54,948 bases of DNA from Oscillatoriales cyanobacterium (GTDB taxonomy: Bacteria > Cyanobacteriota > Cyanobacteriia > Cyanobacteriales > Microcoleaceae), in NCBI GenBank assembly GCA_004292955.1, contig RDXX01000049.1:1-54948 (forward strand). The letters run 5' to 3'. The position numbers were made by a program, and so were the translations under genes. Shown here one piece after another: positions 33,649-42,600 of this stretch. The number at the start of each line of letters is the position of its first letter. Position 1 is the first letter of the stretch. Below the pieces are notes generated by a model. That model was given only the letters and a program-made list of their open reading frames with translations. It was not told where the DNA came from and made no database searches.

Positions 33649-33668
33649 GGCCAAAGAAACCGGGTCAA

Positions 33669-33734
33669 AGAAACCGGGTTTTTTACTTAATCTGTGGATT
33701 ACAACGAAGGATTTTCGCAAAAAACCCGGTTTCT
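33669..33734. terminator. Hairpin downstream of clpP (possible terminator)
   Basis: AGAAACCGGGTTTTTT (33669-33684) pairs exactly with AAAAAACCCGGTTTCT (33719-33734) across 34 bases. It lies 24 bases after the clpP stop and shares its core with 13271-13336, so it is a dispersed repeat that may terminate transcription. Confidence 0.55.
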
Positions 33735-33758
33735 GACTACCCGTGCGTCTAGGACTAT

Positions 33759-34367
33759 TTACGCCACAGCAGCGATCGGGCGGCTAGCAGAAGGACGGCG
33801 ATCGATCACTTGATCGACCAAACCATAGTCCTTTGCTTCTTCAGCCGACATAAAGAAATCGCGTTCGGTATCTTCTTCAATGCGGGAAAGCGGCTGACCG
33901 GTATGATCTGCCAAAAATTGATTCAGGCGCTGTTTGTGGTACAAAATCTCTTTCGCCTGAATTTCAATATCGGTAGCTTGTCCTTGAGCTCCGCCCAGAG
34001 GTTGGTGGATCATAATCCGGGAGTGAGGCAAACTCATGCGCTTGCCTTTAGCGCCCGCACTCAGCAGAAAAGCGCCCATGCTGGCGGCCAAACCAAGACA
34101 AATAGTGCAAATGTCGGGGCGGATGTGGTTCATCGTGTCAAAAATGCCCATACCTGCTGTTACCGATCCTCCTGGGGAGTTGATATAGAGGTAAATGTCT
34201 TTCTCTGGATCTTCGGCGTCTAAAAATAGCAATTGAGCAACAATCAGGTTGGCTAAGTCGGAGTCAACCTGTTGGCCCAAGAAGACGATGCGATCGCGCA
34301 GGAGTCGCGAGTAAATGTCAAAGGCGCGTTCGCCGCGACCGGATTGTTCTATAACTGTTGGGATCAT
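33759..34367 (-). CDS. clpP: ATP-dependent Clp protease proteolytic subunit
   Basis: ClpP is the serine peptidase chamber of the ClpAP/ClpXP/ClpCP proteases. The 202-residue protein has the catalytic triad Ser96 ([14 protein letters not shown]), His121 ([11 protein letters not shown]) and Asp170 ([10 protein letters not shown]), with the handle segment [19 protein letters not shown]. Cyanobacteria carry several clpP paralogues and the exact number cannot be assigned here. No clpX is adjacent; the upstream gene is the DUF433 orphan 210 bases away. It ends near the hairpin at 33669-33734. Confidence 0.96.
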   Translation of the reverse strand: MIPTVIEQSGRGERAFDIYSRLLRDRIVFLGQQVDSDLANLIVAQLLFLDAEDPEKDIYLYINSPGGSVTAGMGIFDTMNHIRPDICTICLGLAASMGAFLLSAGAKGKRMSLPHSRIMIHQPLGGAQGQATDIEIQAKEILYHKQRLNQFLADHTGQPLSRIEEDTERDFFMSAEEAKDYGLVDQVIDRRPSASRPIAAVA

Positions 34368-34577
34368 TGAACGGGCCTGCCTATTACGTATCTTTTTTTT
34401 ATTTTAGCGATTTGGGCTCATTTATAGTTAGGGTGCGGTGGCGGGCGATCGGCAAATCGCTAAAATCGTTGAGTTTGGCAGGGTTGGGCTGTTAATTTGT
34501 GGAAAATGTGTCGGGCGGGCGATCGGATTTCCGATCGGGCGGGCGATCGATCTTGAGGAAGCGGACATCAATCAATG

Positions 34578-34799
34578 TTAAATGTTGTTGTGCGGCGATC
34601 GGATCGTGGCGAGAAGTACGATCGCTTGTTCGCGGCTGACACTAGGGAAATGGTCGAGAAACTCGTTGAGCGAATCACCAGCTTCGAGATAATCAAGCAA
34701 AGTCTTCATCGGGACGCGAGTGCCGATAAAGACAGGAGTTCCGCCTAAAATGTCGGGGTCGCTATGAACGATCGGTATAGGTAATCTGGGGTTCATCAT
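34578..34799 (-). CDS. DUF433 protein (VapB-like antitoxin), orphan
   Basis: The 73-residue protein has the DUF433 pattern IVHSDPDILGGTPVFIGTRVPMKTLLDYLEAGDSLNEFLDHFPSVSREQAI. DUF433 proteins are usually followed by a DUF5615 PIN-like toxin gene; none is visible in the 210 bases downstream, only HIP1-type repeats. The C-terminus (RSPHNNI) departs from the usual helix, suggesting a shortened end. The start lies 17 bases from an inverted-repeat element (34816-34924). An orphan antitoxin-like remnant is the best reading. Confidence 0.7.
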   Translation of the reverse strand: MMNPRLPIPIVHSDPDILGGTPVFIGTRVPMKTLLDYLEAGDSLNEFLDHFPSVSREQAIVLLATIRSPHNNI

Positions 34800-34815
34800 C
34801 GCTTACGTATTTTGA

Positions 34816-34924
34816 ATATAGCCTTTTTTAGAAAGATGAGGTATGCCAAGATATGTTGGAACCTTTACAGCGTAAAGCTTTTCAGGTCAAGACTTGTACC
34901 TCGTGAATGTGAGAAAGGCTATAT
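34816..34924. mobile_element. TIR element E2
   Basis: ATATAGCCTTTTTT and GAGAAAGGCTATAT are imperfect inverted ends. The left part AGAAAGATGAGGTATGCC resembles E1 (6921-7032). No ORF. It lies just upstream of the DUF433 gene. Confidence 0.55.
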
Positions 34925-34965
34925 ATCGATTTTAGTCGATCGGTCCGCAGTCAAGTATTCGTAGG

Positions 34966-35031
34966 GTGTGTCGCGATCGAAAATCCCTAAGAAAAGAGCG
35001 ACAATCTCGATCGCGACGCACCTTACACAAT
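34966..35031. repeat. Imperfect inverted repeat (GGTG(T/C)GTCGCGATCGA)
   Basis: GGTGTGTCGCGATCGA and TCGATCGCGACGCACC flank about 30 bases. It contains HIP1-like cores. It lies in the gap 34925-35179 upstream of the acetyltransferase, where no gene is seen. Confidence 0.65.
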
Positions 35032-35179
35032 CGTTCAACAAACAACCCAAAAAATTGTTGTGTAACAAGACTTTTTATAAATGGTATTTAGTTAAGACGG
35101 ATTGACCCTGGGCCTGATATTTTAAGAACAGATCCCAAATGGGTGCCATAACAGAAAAGAGTCACAGTTGGATAGTTTC

Positions 35180-35761
35180 ATGAGCGCTCAATTTAAACTA
35201 CTGACAGATCGATTAATTTTGCGTCCGCTCATTAGCGCAGATTTATCCTCAATCCAGGCTGCTGCTAGTGTTCGTCAGATTGCTGACACCATGATTTCAA
35301 TTCCTCATCCCTATCCCGATGGCGAAGCTGAGCGATACATTGCTCGACAAAAGGCTGAGTTTGAAGCGGGGCATTCTGTCACCTTTGTCATGGAGCAGAG
35401 ATTTGAAAAGAAGTTTAACGGAATCATTGAAATTCGAGACATTGAACGAGAGCATTCTCAGGCTGAATTGAGTTTTTGGTTGGCCGTTGAAGCGTGGGGA
35501 CAGGGATATATGAGCGAAGCCTTAAAACCAGTGCTGCGATTTGGATTTGAAGAATTAGAACTCAATCGACTCTACGCTTACCACATGATTAGAAATCCAA
35601 GTTCCGGGCAAGTTTTGCGAAAAAATGGGCTTGTGTACGAAGGGATGCTGCGCCAACGAGTACGAAAATGGGGGATGTTTGAGGACGTGGCATTGTGGGC
35701 AATTTTGCGAAACGATTGGTGTGTTCCAGGGGTACAACAACTAGATGGAGCAGTCCTTTGA
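35180..35761 (+). CDS. GNAT-family N-acetyltransferase (RimJ/RimL-like)
   Basis: The 193-residue protein begins MSAQFKLLTDRLILRPL, a typical GNAT_3 start, and has the acetyl-CoA-binding segment LAVEAWGQGYMSEALKPVLRFGFEELELNRL (Q/R-x-x-G-x-A/G form) and the closing NPSSGQVLRKNGLVYEGMLRQRVRKWG. Family members acetylate protein N-termini or small amines; the substrate is unknown. A TTG start 4 codons upstream is possible. It converges with the DUF2281 gene, with 7 bases between stops. Confidence 0.88.
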   Translation: MSAQFKLLTDRLILRPLISADLSSIQAAASVRQIADTMISIPHPYPDGEAERYIARQKAEFEAGHSVTFVMEQRFEKKFNGIIEIRDIEREHSQAELSFWLAVEAWGQGYMSEALKPVLRFGFEELELNRLYAYHMIRNPSSGQVLRKNGLVYEGMLRQRVRKWGMFEDVALWAILRNDWCVPGVQQLDGAVL

Positions 35762-35768
35762 GGGTTTT

Positions 35769-35981
35769 TTAGTCGATCGTTTCCTCAAGCGGCTCATCGA
35801 AATCATCTGCCATGATAATCATACCTTCCATCGTTCCTGCAACACGACGCTTTTTCGGTGGTTTTTCTTGAGGAGATTTTTGAGCGTACTTCTCAATCAA
35901 AAACTCGATGTAATGAAGCACCTCTGTCTGAAAAGACTCTGGTAGTTCTTCTAATTTTTCTAAAATCACTGGCTGTATCAT
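35769..35981 (-). CDS. DUF2281 protein (VapB-like antitoxin)
   Basis: The 70-residue protein shows the DUF2281 layout: N-terminal helix LEKLEELPESFQTEVLHYIEFLIEKYAQ, a basic linker PPKKRRVAGTMEG and the closing ADDFDEPLEETID. DUF2281 members are predicted antitoxins, most often with PIN toxins. Here the gene is the last of three minus-strand genes, 52 bases after a RelE-like gene, and no PIN gene is adjacent. It may be the antitoxin of the two upstream RelE-like proteins, which is inference. Confidence 0.75.
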   Translation of the reverse strand: MIQPVILEKLEELPESFQTEVLHYIEFLIEKYAQKSPQEKPPKKRRVAGTMEGMIIMADDFDEPLEETID

Positions 35982-36033
35982 TGTTTCTTCTCCTTAGCTG
36001 TCTTCAGTAAAAACATTTTGGTAAAATTGAGAG

Positions 36034-36369
36034 TTACTGGTAGCGTGACTTCTTGGATTTTATCACCTCAATTACATTGTCGTGTCTTTGCCCTTCAATA
36101 ATATCCTTAAGATGAATCTGTCCATTGACGTACTGAACGTGGATGCGCCAGCCTGAGACTTTATCAATATCAGCGCGATAAACTGCCTGCTTCACACCTT
36201 TAACTTTATGCAGTCTCGTTTTGGGAAATTGTCTCGTTCTGTGACATTCCTGGTCTTCAAGTTCTGCTAAAGCTTCCAGAAAACTAATCTTTAGCTCATC
36301 ATCTGGCAAAATTTTCATAGCTTCGTAAATAATGCCATATTCATCGCATAGAGTAAGATTTTGTGCCAT
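36034..36369 (-). CDS. RelE-like hypothetical protein (second gene of cassette)
   Basis: The 111-residue protein has a helical first half (LTLCDEYGIIYEAMKILPDD, FLEALAELEDQEC) and a second half of beta-strand pattern: RLHKVKGVKQAVYRADI, GWRIHVQYVNGQIHLKDI, IEVIKSKKSRYQ. The alternation of basic and aromatic residues near the end resembles RelE/ParE toxins, but I do not know a characterised homologue. Start ATG 36369 is preferred over the TTG at 36375. The preceding RelE-like gene ends 17 bases upstream, so the two are co-transcribed. Confidence 0.6.
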   Translation of the reverse strand: MAQNLTLCDEYGIIYEAMKILPDDELKISFLEALAELEDQECHRTRQFPKTRLHKVKGVKQAVYRADIDKVSGWRIHVQYVNGQIHLKDIIEGQRHDNVIEVIKSKKSRYQ

Positions 36370-36386
36370 AACCAAGCTGATGATAT

Positions 36387-36761
36387 CTAGGCAGTTTCTC
36401 GATCGCCCTGAAGTAGGTCTTGATACAAAGACTCTGCTACATCGTTATATGCTCGATCGAGTTCGTCGTGTAGAACTGCTCGAAAAAGAGTAAAAATAGC
36501 TTGCCCAAAAATAGGGTCTTCGTCAACCGCCAAAACCACTCTTAGTTTTTGAGAAATTCGTAGCGTATAAAGCGAAGACTCGTAACCATTCAGGTCTGAC
36601 GATAGCGGGAGACGACGCAGCTTGCGATACACATTTGATTTTTGAGTAGGAAAAAGGCTGGCACAATAATTAATTTTTTGAATTACTGCGGCTTTCTCAT
36701 CTTCATTTAGCAGCGCAATATCTTTCTCAAATTCCCTTGTTGACTCAATTAGAATATCCAC
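36387..36761 (-). CDS. RelE/ParE-like hypothetical protein (first gene of cassette)
   Basis: The 124-residue product starts with GTG (MDILIESTREFEKDIALLNEDE). A central RelE-like beta sheet is suggested by VYRKLRRLPL...LYTLRISQKLRVVLAVDEDPIFGQAIFTLFRAV followed by a helical end HDELDRAYNDVAESLYQD. This order (helices, basic strand, hydrophobic strands) is that of RelE-fold mRNA interferases, but with an acidic C-terminal helix instead of the usual catalytic Arg/Tyr end. It begins the three-gene cassette that ends with DUF2281. Confidence 0.6.
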   Translation of the reverse strand: MDILIESTREFEKDIALLNEDEKAAVIQKINYCASLFPTQKSNVYRKLRRLPLSSDLNGYESSLYTLRISQKLRVVLAVDEDPIFGQAIFTLFRAVLHDELDRAYNDVAESLYQDLLQGDRETA

Positions 36762-36871
36762 GTTAAAAACCGTAAAAAAATATACAACTATTATACTACA
36801 AACAGCTTTTGACTGTCAAGACTCGTTGTTCACAACTTATCAACGAACTCACTTGTTTAACAAGCCACAAT

Positions 36872-38005
36872 TCAAATTTTAATCACCCAACCTCGACGGT
36901 ACATTCCATACAAAATCAACCACCAACACAATACCGCCGTCACTGCAAAAGCCAGAGAACCATTCAACGGCCCAGCCCAAGGCACAAACCAGTTTTCATA
37001 AATCCAAGTGTAAGTTGTTGGAGCAGTTTTACCAATGCCGATATGAGTTTTTAACAAAAGTCTAGCGACAATACCAGAGGCCACAAACAAGAAAATTGCA
37101 TTCAATCCCATGATTTCAAACGGCCATCCCCATTTCCACTTTCGCACTTCTATTGTTTCGTAGCAAGCTGCTAGCAAAAGCAAAGCCCAACCAGCGGTAA
37201 AAACTACATAGGAACTCGTCCACAATTGTTTGTTGATCGGAAATAAAAATCCCCACAAATGACCAATTACTAAGCAACACAATCCACTAATTACTAAATT
37301 TAAACTCGTCCGGGTTTTGATTGGCTGCACGCGCAGCCATTCCCCTGTAAAATAGCCAGACAAAACTGTGACAACTGCTGGTAACGTACTCAACAGTCCT
37401 TCAGGATCGAAGGGGCCGCCTTTGTAGAGGTGTTGGCTACCCAGAATTAGCCGATCGACATATCCACCCACATATCCCTCTGGCGTCAGTGCGTATTCAG
37501 TGTACCCCCCTACAGCAAATACGAATAATACGCCCCAATAGCCTAAAAGCACCGCAACAGCGAGCAGTTTTTGATTGCGGGGGGAAAGGTTCAGAATCGC
37601 GATCGCACTAATGAAATACGCTAAACCGATGCGCTGCAATACTCCCATAATCCTGATTTTACCGAAATTTTCCACTGGGGCGCCGTTCAAAAGTACGTCA
37701 AGGGCGATCGAAGATGTATTTAGCAGCAATCCTAATACAAATAAAATCGCCGCCCGCCGCGCAATTCGCCAATAAATATTTGTTTCTATTTTTGTAGTAG
37801 TTTCAGTATATTTTGACAGCGAGAAGGACATCGCACAGCCAACGATGAACAGAAAAAAGGGAAATACCAAGTCTGTCGGGGTGCACCCGTGCCATTCTGC
37901 GTGATCTAGCGGCGGATACACCTGTTTCCAACTGCCGGGGTTGTTCACTAGAATCATTGAGGCGATCGCAATTCCGCGAAAAACATCAAGAGATTTTAAT
38001 CGCAT
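36872..38005 (-). CDS. NagX-like membrane acyltransferase (DUF5009/DUF1624)
   Basis: A 377-residue polytopic protein of the heparan-alpha-glucosaminide N-acetyltransferase group. The N-terminal motif RLKSLDVFRGIAIASMILVNNPGSW and the HGCTPTDLVFPFFLFIVGCAMSFSLSKY segment are signatures. About ten hydrophobic helices follow. Members acetylate cell-wall or glycan sugars using acetyl-CoA across the membrane; the substrate here is unknown. It ends 110 bases from the RelE-like cassette on the same strand, but it is more likely a separate unit. Its start codon lies 11 bases from a repeat tract (38017-38050). Confidence 0.88.
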   Translation of the reverse strand: MRLKSLDVFRGIAIASMILVNNPGSWKQVYPPLDHAEWHGCTPTDLVFPFFLFIVGCAMSFSLSKYTETTTKIETNIYWRIARRAAILFVLGLLLNTSSIALDVLLNGAPVENFGKIRIMGVLQRIGLAYFISAIAILNLSPRNQKLLAVAVLLGYWGVLFVFAVGGYTEYALTPEGYVGGYVDRLILGSQHLYKGGPFDPEGLLSTLPAVVTVLSGYFTGEWLRVQPIKTRTSLNLVISGLCCLVIGHLWGFLFPINKQLWTSSYVVFTAGWALLLLAACYETIEVRKWKWGWPFEIMGLNAIFLFVASGIVARLLLKTHIGIGKTAPTTYTWIYENWFVPWAGPLNGSLAFAVTAVLCWWLILYGMYRRGWVIKI

Positions 38006-38016
38006 AAATTAAGTTA

Positions 38017-38155
38017 TTTGTTCACTGTTCACTGTTCACTGTTCACTGTCTTAGCTGATGCCCATTTCCTAATTCTTTTCGGCCCCATGCCCCATGCCCC
38101 ATGCCCCATGCCCCATGCCCCATGCCCCATGCCCCATGCCCCATGCCCCATGCCC
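38017..38155. repeat. Heptamer arrays (TGTTCAC and CCCCATG)
   Basis: A five-unit TGTTCAC array (38017-38050) and about ten CCCCATG units (38084-38155). The second array runs into the stop codon of the receiver-cyclase gene. Confidence 0.95.
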
Positions 38156-39567
38156 TATATCTCTATCCCTTCCAAAGTCATAATCAGTGCATTCTTCATC
38201 AACATATCGCAGCGTTCTGCATAAAACAATGCAGCCTTATCATACTTGTTCACTTGCAAGACACGCATAAACATTTGCCTCGCTTGCGCGAATTGCTGCT
38301 GGTAGTGAAAAAAAATGCCCTGTTCAAAATCAGTTTGGGTTTTTCCTTTTAGTTCGATCATCATATCCGAATCGCCGTCATAAATCTCAAACACAGCCAC
38401 CGGCGCTTGTTTTCCTTTTACTTGAACGCGATCGAGAAATCGGCACTTATAATGTTGGGGGTCGTCAATCCGGCACAAAGTCTGAACGCTAGCAACAATA
38501 CCAACTCCATAAAGCTTTGTCAATCCTTCCACCCTAGAGGCTAAATTTACAGCATCAGAAATGACTGTACTTTCCATCCGTTCCGCCTCGCCAATAGTAC
38601 CCAACATTAAAGTTCCAGTATGCAAGCCAATCCCTATAGAAATAGGTTTGTATCCACAATTTTGTCTGTGTTTGTTATAAATTTTAACTTGCTGCTGCAT
38701 CTCTATTCCCGCTTGCACAGCATCTTCAGCACAGTTAGGAAACAAAGCCATAATCCCGTCGCCAATATATTTATCTATAAAACCGTTGTACTGGCGGATA
38801 ACTGGGCCAACTCGGCTTAAGTAAGAGTTGAGAAATTCAAAATTTTCTCGGGGAGACATACTCTCTGACAAACTTGTAAATGAACGAATATCAGCAAACA
38901 TAATCGTCATTTCTGCCTGTACAGAGTCTCCCAATCTGGCATCAACTATGCTTTCTCTTTGGAGGAATTTCAAAAATTCTTTGGGTACAAAGCGCGCTGA
39001 CGCTGCTGCTATTTTTTCTAGTTCACTTTTGCTGGCTTCAATTTGAGTCAGGGCGCGAAATGCTCTGAGTGCTGTCACTACCGTGGTAAATAACTTTTTG
39101 TTTGTTAGTTCTGTTTTTGTTTTGTAATCATTAATATCGTAGCTGACAATTACTACATCTTCTGGCACTTGTCCTGGCTGTCCGGTACGCAAAATAATCC
39201 GTACTACTTGATTCTCTAAAATATCGCGGATGTACTTTACTACTTCCAAGCCTGCCTCTTCTGTTTCCATGACTACATCGAGTAAAATCAAGGCTATGTC
39301 TGGATGGGCTTCGATTATTTCTTTGGCTTCTTTACCTGAGTAAGCGCTGATAAATGCGATCGCTTTGTTTTCAAATATAAATTCATTTAAAGCGAGTTTT
39401 GTAATATTATGAATTTCTATTTCATCGTCTACAATCAATATTTTCCAACTGCCTGCGATCGGCTTGTCTTCCGTCTCGTCTTCGTCGGCAAATATTAATT
39501 CATCGTCGCCTGCCACTATTAATTCGTCATCGCCCGCAGCCAACACATTTTTACTAGCTTCTGACAT
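38155..39567 (-). CDS. Receiver-class III adenylate cyclase
   Basis: A 470-residue soluble protein with an N-terminal receiver (42-170: LIVDDEIEIH, Asp97 in LLDVVME), a coiled linker, and a class III cyclase domain (215-395): metal-binding Asp226 (FADIRSFT) and Asp270 (YIGDGIMAL), adenine-selecting Lys266 and Asp338 (ISDAVNLASR), and Asn341/Arg345, all consistent with ATP cyclisation. The C-terminal 75 residues look helical. Before the receiver, AGDDELI is present twice (11-17 and 19-25). The gene follows the 1837-residue kinase by 47 bases on the same strand and is likely its response partner; cAMP would be the output. A CCCCATG array abuts its stop. Confidence 0.93.
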   Translation of the reverse strand: MSEASKNVLAAGDDELIVAGDDELIFADEDETEDKPIAGSWKILIVDDEIEIHNITKLALNEFIFENKAIAFISAYSGKEAKEIIEAHPDIALILLDVVMETEEAGLEVVKYIRDILENQVVRIILRTGQPGQVPEDVVIVSYDINDYKTKTELTNKKLFTTVVTALRAFRALTQIEASKSELEKIAAASARFVPKEFLKFLQRESIVDARLGDSVQAEMTIMFADIRSFTSLSESMSPRENFEFLNSYLSRVGPVIRQYNGFIDKYIGDGIMALFPNCAEDAVQAGIEMQQQVKIYNKHRQNCGYKPISIGIGLHTGTLMLGTIGEAERMESTVISDAVNLASRVEGLTKLYGVGIVASVQTLCRIDDPQHYKCRFLDRVQVKGKQAPVAVFEIYDGDSDMMIELKGKTQTDFEQGIFFHYQQQFAQARQMFMRVLQVNKYDKAALFYAERCDMLMKNALIMTLEGIEI

Positions 39568-39614
39568 TTATCGTTCTCCTAAATAGAATTATATTAAAAC
39601 TGACAGTATAATAA

Positions 39615-42600
39615 CTAATTTCTTCTTATAACAGGAAATTCTATCATAAATTTTGTGCCTTTTTGTACTTGACTTTCGCAGCGAATTCTGCCTTTTAGTT
39701 TTTGCGTGACAAGGTTGTAAATAATGTGCAGTCCCAATCCTGTGCCGCCCTGACCTCTTTTTGTCGTAAAGAATGGTTCAAAAATTTTACTGAGATTTTC
39801 TGGGGTAATTCCTTTGCCGTTATCGGCATATTCAAATATTAGCCGATCGCCCTCTAGTTTCAAATCAAACGCCAGAATCCCCCCATTTTCTCCATCGTAA
39901 GCGTGAATTAGGGAATTCAACACCAGATTTGTCACAATTTGAGAGAACACACCGGGGTAACTGTCCAGTACAATATTTTCATCGCACTTAATCTCTACTT
40001 TGTGCTTAGTTCTTCTGAGTTTGGCGCTTAAGGATGTCAAAATCTCCTCTAGATAGTTTTTCACGTTAAACGTGCGTTTTAATTCGCTCGACTGATCTAC
40101 AGCCACTTCTTTAAAACTGTGAATCAAATCTGCCGCCCGCGTGAGGTTGGATAAGATCATATTACTGCTTTGCAGCGCCGTATCCAGGAATTTTTCTAGC
40201 TCCGATCGTTTAATTTGTCCCTTGCTGTAAAGATCCAAAAATTTGGTGACTTTTTCAGCCAGTAGCGAGGCGGCAGTGATACCTACGCCGATGGGAGTAT
40301 TTATTTCGTGGGCGACACCTGCAACCAACCCTCCGAGAGCAGCCATTTTTTCCGCTTCTACCAGTTTATTTTGAGCCGATTTTAAGTCTTCTAAAGTTTG
40401 GGACAATTCGCAGGTACGCTGCTGAACTAAGTTTTCAAGATTCTGATTGAATTGCTGCAAGTTCATGTAAAGTTGGGCGTTTTCAATCGAGATAGAAATT
40501 TGAGAAGACAGCAGTTTTAATAGTTCCAACCTGTCTGGCGTAAAAGCGCCTGTAGTCAGATTGTTTTCTAAATATAAAATGCCACTGAGTTTGCCTTGAT
40601 GGATTAAGGGAGTGCAAAGAATTGATTTAGGTTGAACCGCAATTATATAAGGTGCGCGAGTAAATTGTCCTTCGCGGGTGGCATCATTTAAAACTATACT
40701 TTCCTGGGTACGAGCGACGTAGTTGACAACAGAAACTGCCAGCAAAGTTACTTCTCGATCCTCACATACAAAATCTATCGGAATTGATTGCATTACATTA
40801 ACCCGCTCGACATCCACAGAGCCTGATGCTTCAATCACCCATTGACCAGATTTTTCTAGTATTAAAAAGCCTTTTTGTCCCCCGGCATTTTCAATAACAA
40901 TTTTCATCAGTTTTGCCAGCAGTTTGTCTAGAACTATTTCGCCCGCTAAGGTTTGCGATGCTTTTACTGCTGTTGTCAAGTCTAGTACGCCTGCACCGTC
41001 GCTCGTAGTGCAAGCGCTACTCGTAGATTTGTGAGTTTCGATATTCGTTGAAATCGAGGGTGAAGTCAGCAACTGCGAGTATTTTGATTCTAAATGCGCT
41101 ACTTTCGCTTTAGCTCCCCAGCGCTGATAGCAATAACGCGCTTCTGTCAAGTAAGTTTTCGCAATTCTTTCTCGTCCAATCGATAAATAAAATGCTCCTG
41201 CCAATTCTGCTGCTAGTGCTTGTACCTGTATGTATCCGTTTGTTTGCGCTCCGGCAATGGCGGAGTCGTAATATTCCATTGCTCTCACAATATCTCCCAA
41301 TATTCGAGCTTTTTCAGCGGCAATCAAGTCACATTTGTGCTGGAGGTTCATCGGCGCAGAAAGTGCTTTTTTTTGCATTTTTTTTAGGTTGGTGTTTGCG
41401 TAAAAAAGATGCTCTTCTTGTACCTCTTTTGTTGCCGATGGATATGCTGCGAGTCGGGCTAGAGAATCATAAAAATGGTATTCAGGAACATTAATAAACC
41501 CCACAACTCCGTCTAAATAAACTTCGGCTTGCGCTGCATTTTCTAGCGCCAGCTCGACATTGCCAAATAAATAGGCTAATATTAATTTCTGTAAGTAAAA
41601 AGTTTGAAGTCCCACTCGATCGTTAACTTTCAACAGCAGCGGCAATAATGTTTTTTCGCTGTAAGCTTCACGTAATAAAATGTCGGGGCTTTCCATTTTC
41701 CCCATCAATTGCAAAACTGTTTGCCAATATATTTGATTCCAAGTCAATACCGTTTCTTGCTTTAGTTGAAATAGCAAATGGTTGTAATTTACCATTTTTC
41801 GTTCCAGTTGCGGCAATTCTTGACCAATAAAATACAAGGACTGACAAATATTTACGGCAGAATATCCAACCGATTCTAAATCACCATTTTCGAGCGCGCT
41901 TTGATAGGCTTCTTCTAACAGAGGTAAAGTATCTTTAACGTGATGTTTGCCGTGCATCAAAATGAAGGCAACTAAATTAAGAGTCTTGCTTTTGAATTCT
42001 AAAGCATTTAGCCGAGCGATCAAATTTAATGCTAATTGACCAAATCGCTCGCCCGATTCAATGTCTCTAACTATTCCTTTTAAAATTGCTCCGTAATTAG
42101 CATAACCGAAGGCAGAAAAAGCAGAGTTTCCGTAGTTTATAGATAAATTAACTTGCTCGCAGACAATCAACGGCAACAGTATGGGTTCAACAATCGAGGT
42201 AGCCGACAACATACTGGAAAGCACGCGCATAGTTGCTAATTTACGCGGCTCGGTCATCATAGGCAAGTCAATTAAATCTTCTATCTTTTTTCCTGTTAAA
42301 TAAGCTGAGGTTTTGGTAAGTGCTTGCTGAATGTGGAGGGGAGTTGGCGATTTTGGAAAGTTTATTCCTAACATTGTGAGTGATTCCCGACCAATTGTTA
42401 CCGCTTCTTGCAGTTTGGTTTGCATCGCACAAGCTGTGATTCGGATTTCAAAAACTTTGATTTTGTCTAGTTCATTTTTGGCGTATTGCAAGACAATTTT
42501 TGCCCATTTTTCCATTTGTTCAAAATCGGTATTGAGGTAAGCTGCTTCTGCTGCTGACTCGTAGAGTGCAAGAGTCAAGTCGTAGTCGGTTTGCCAACTT

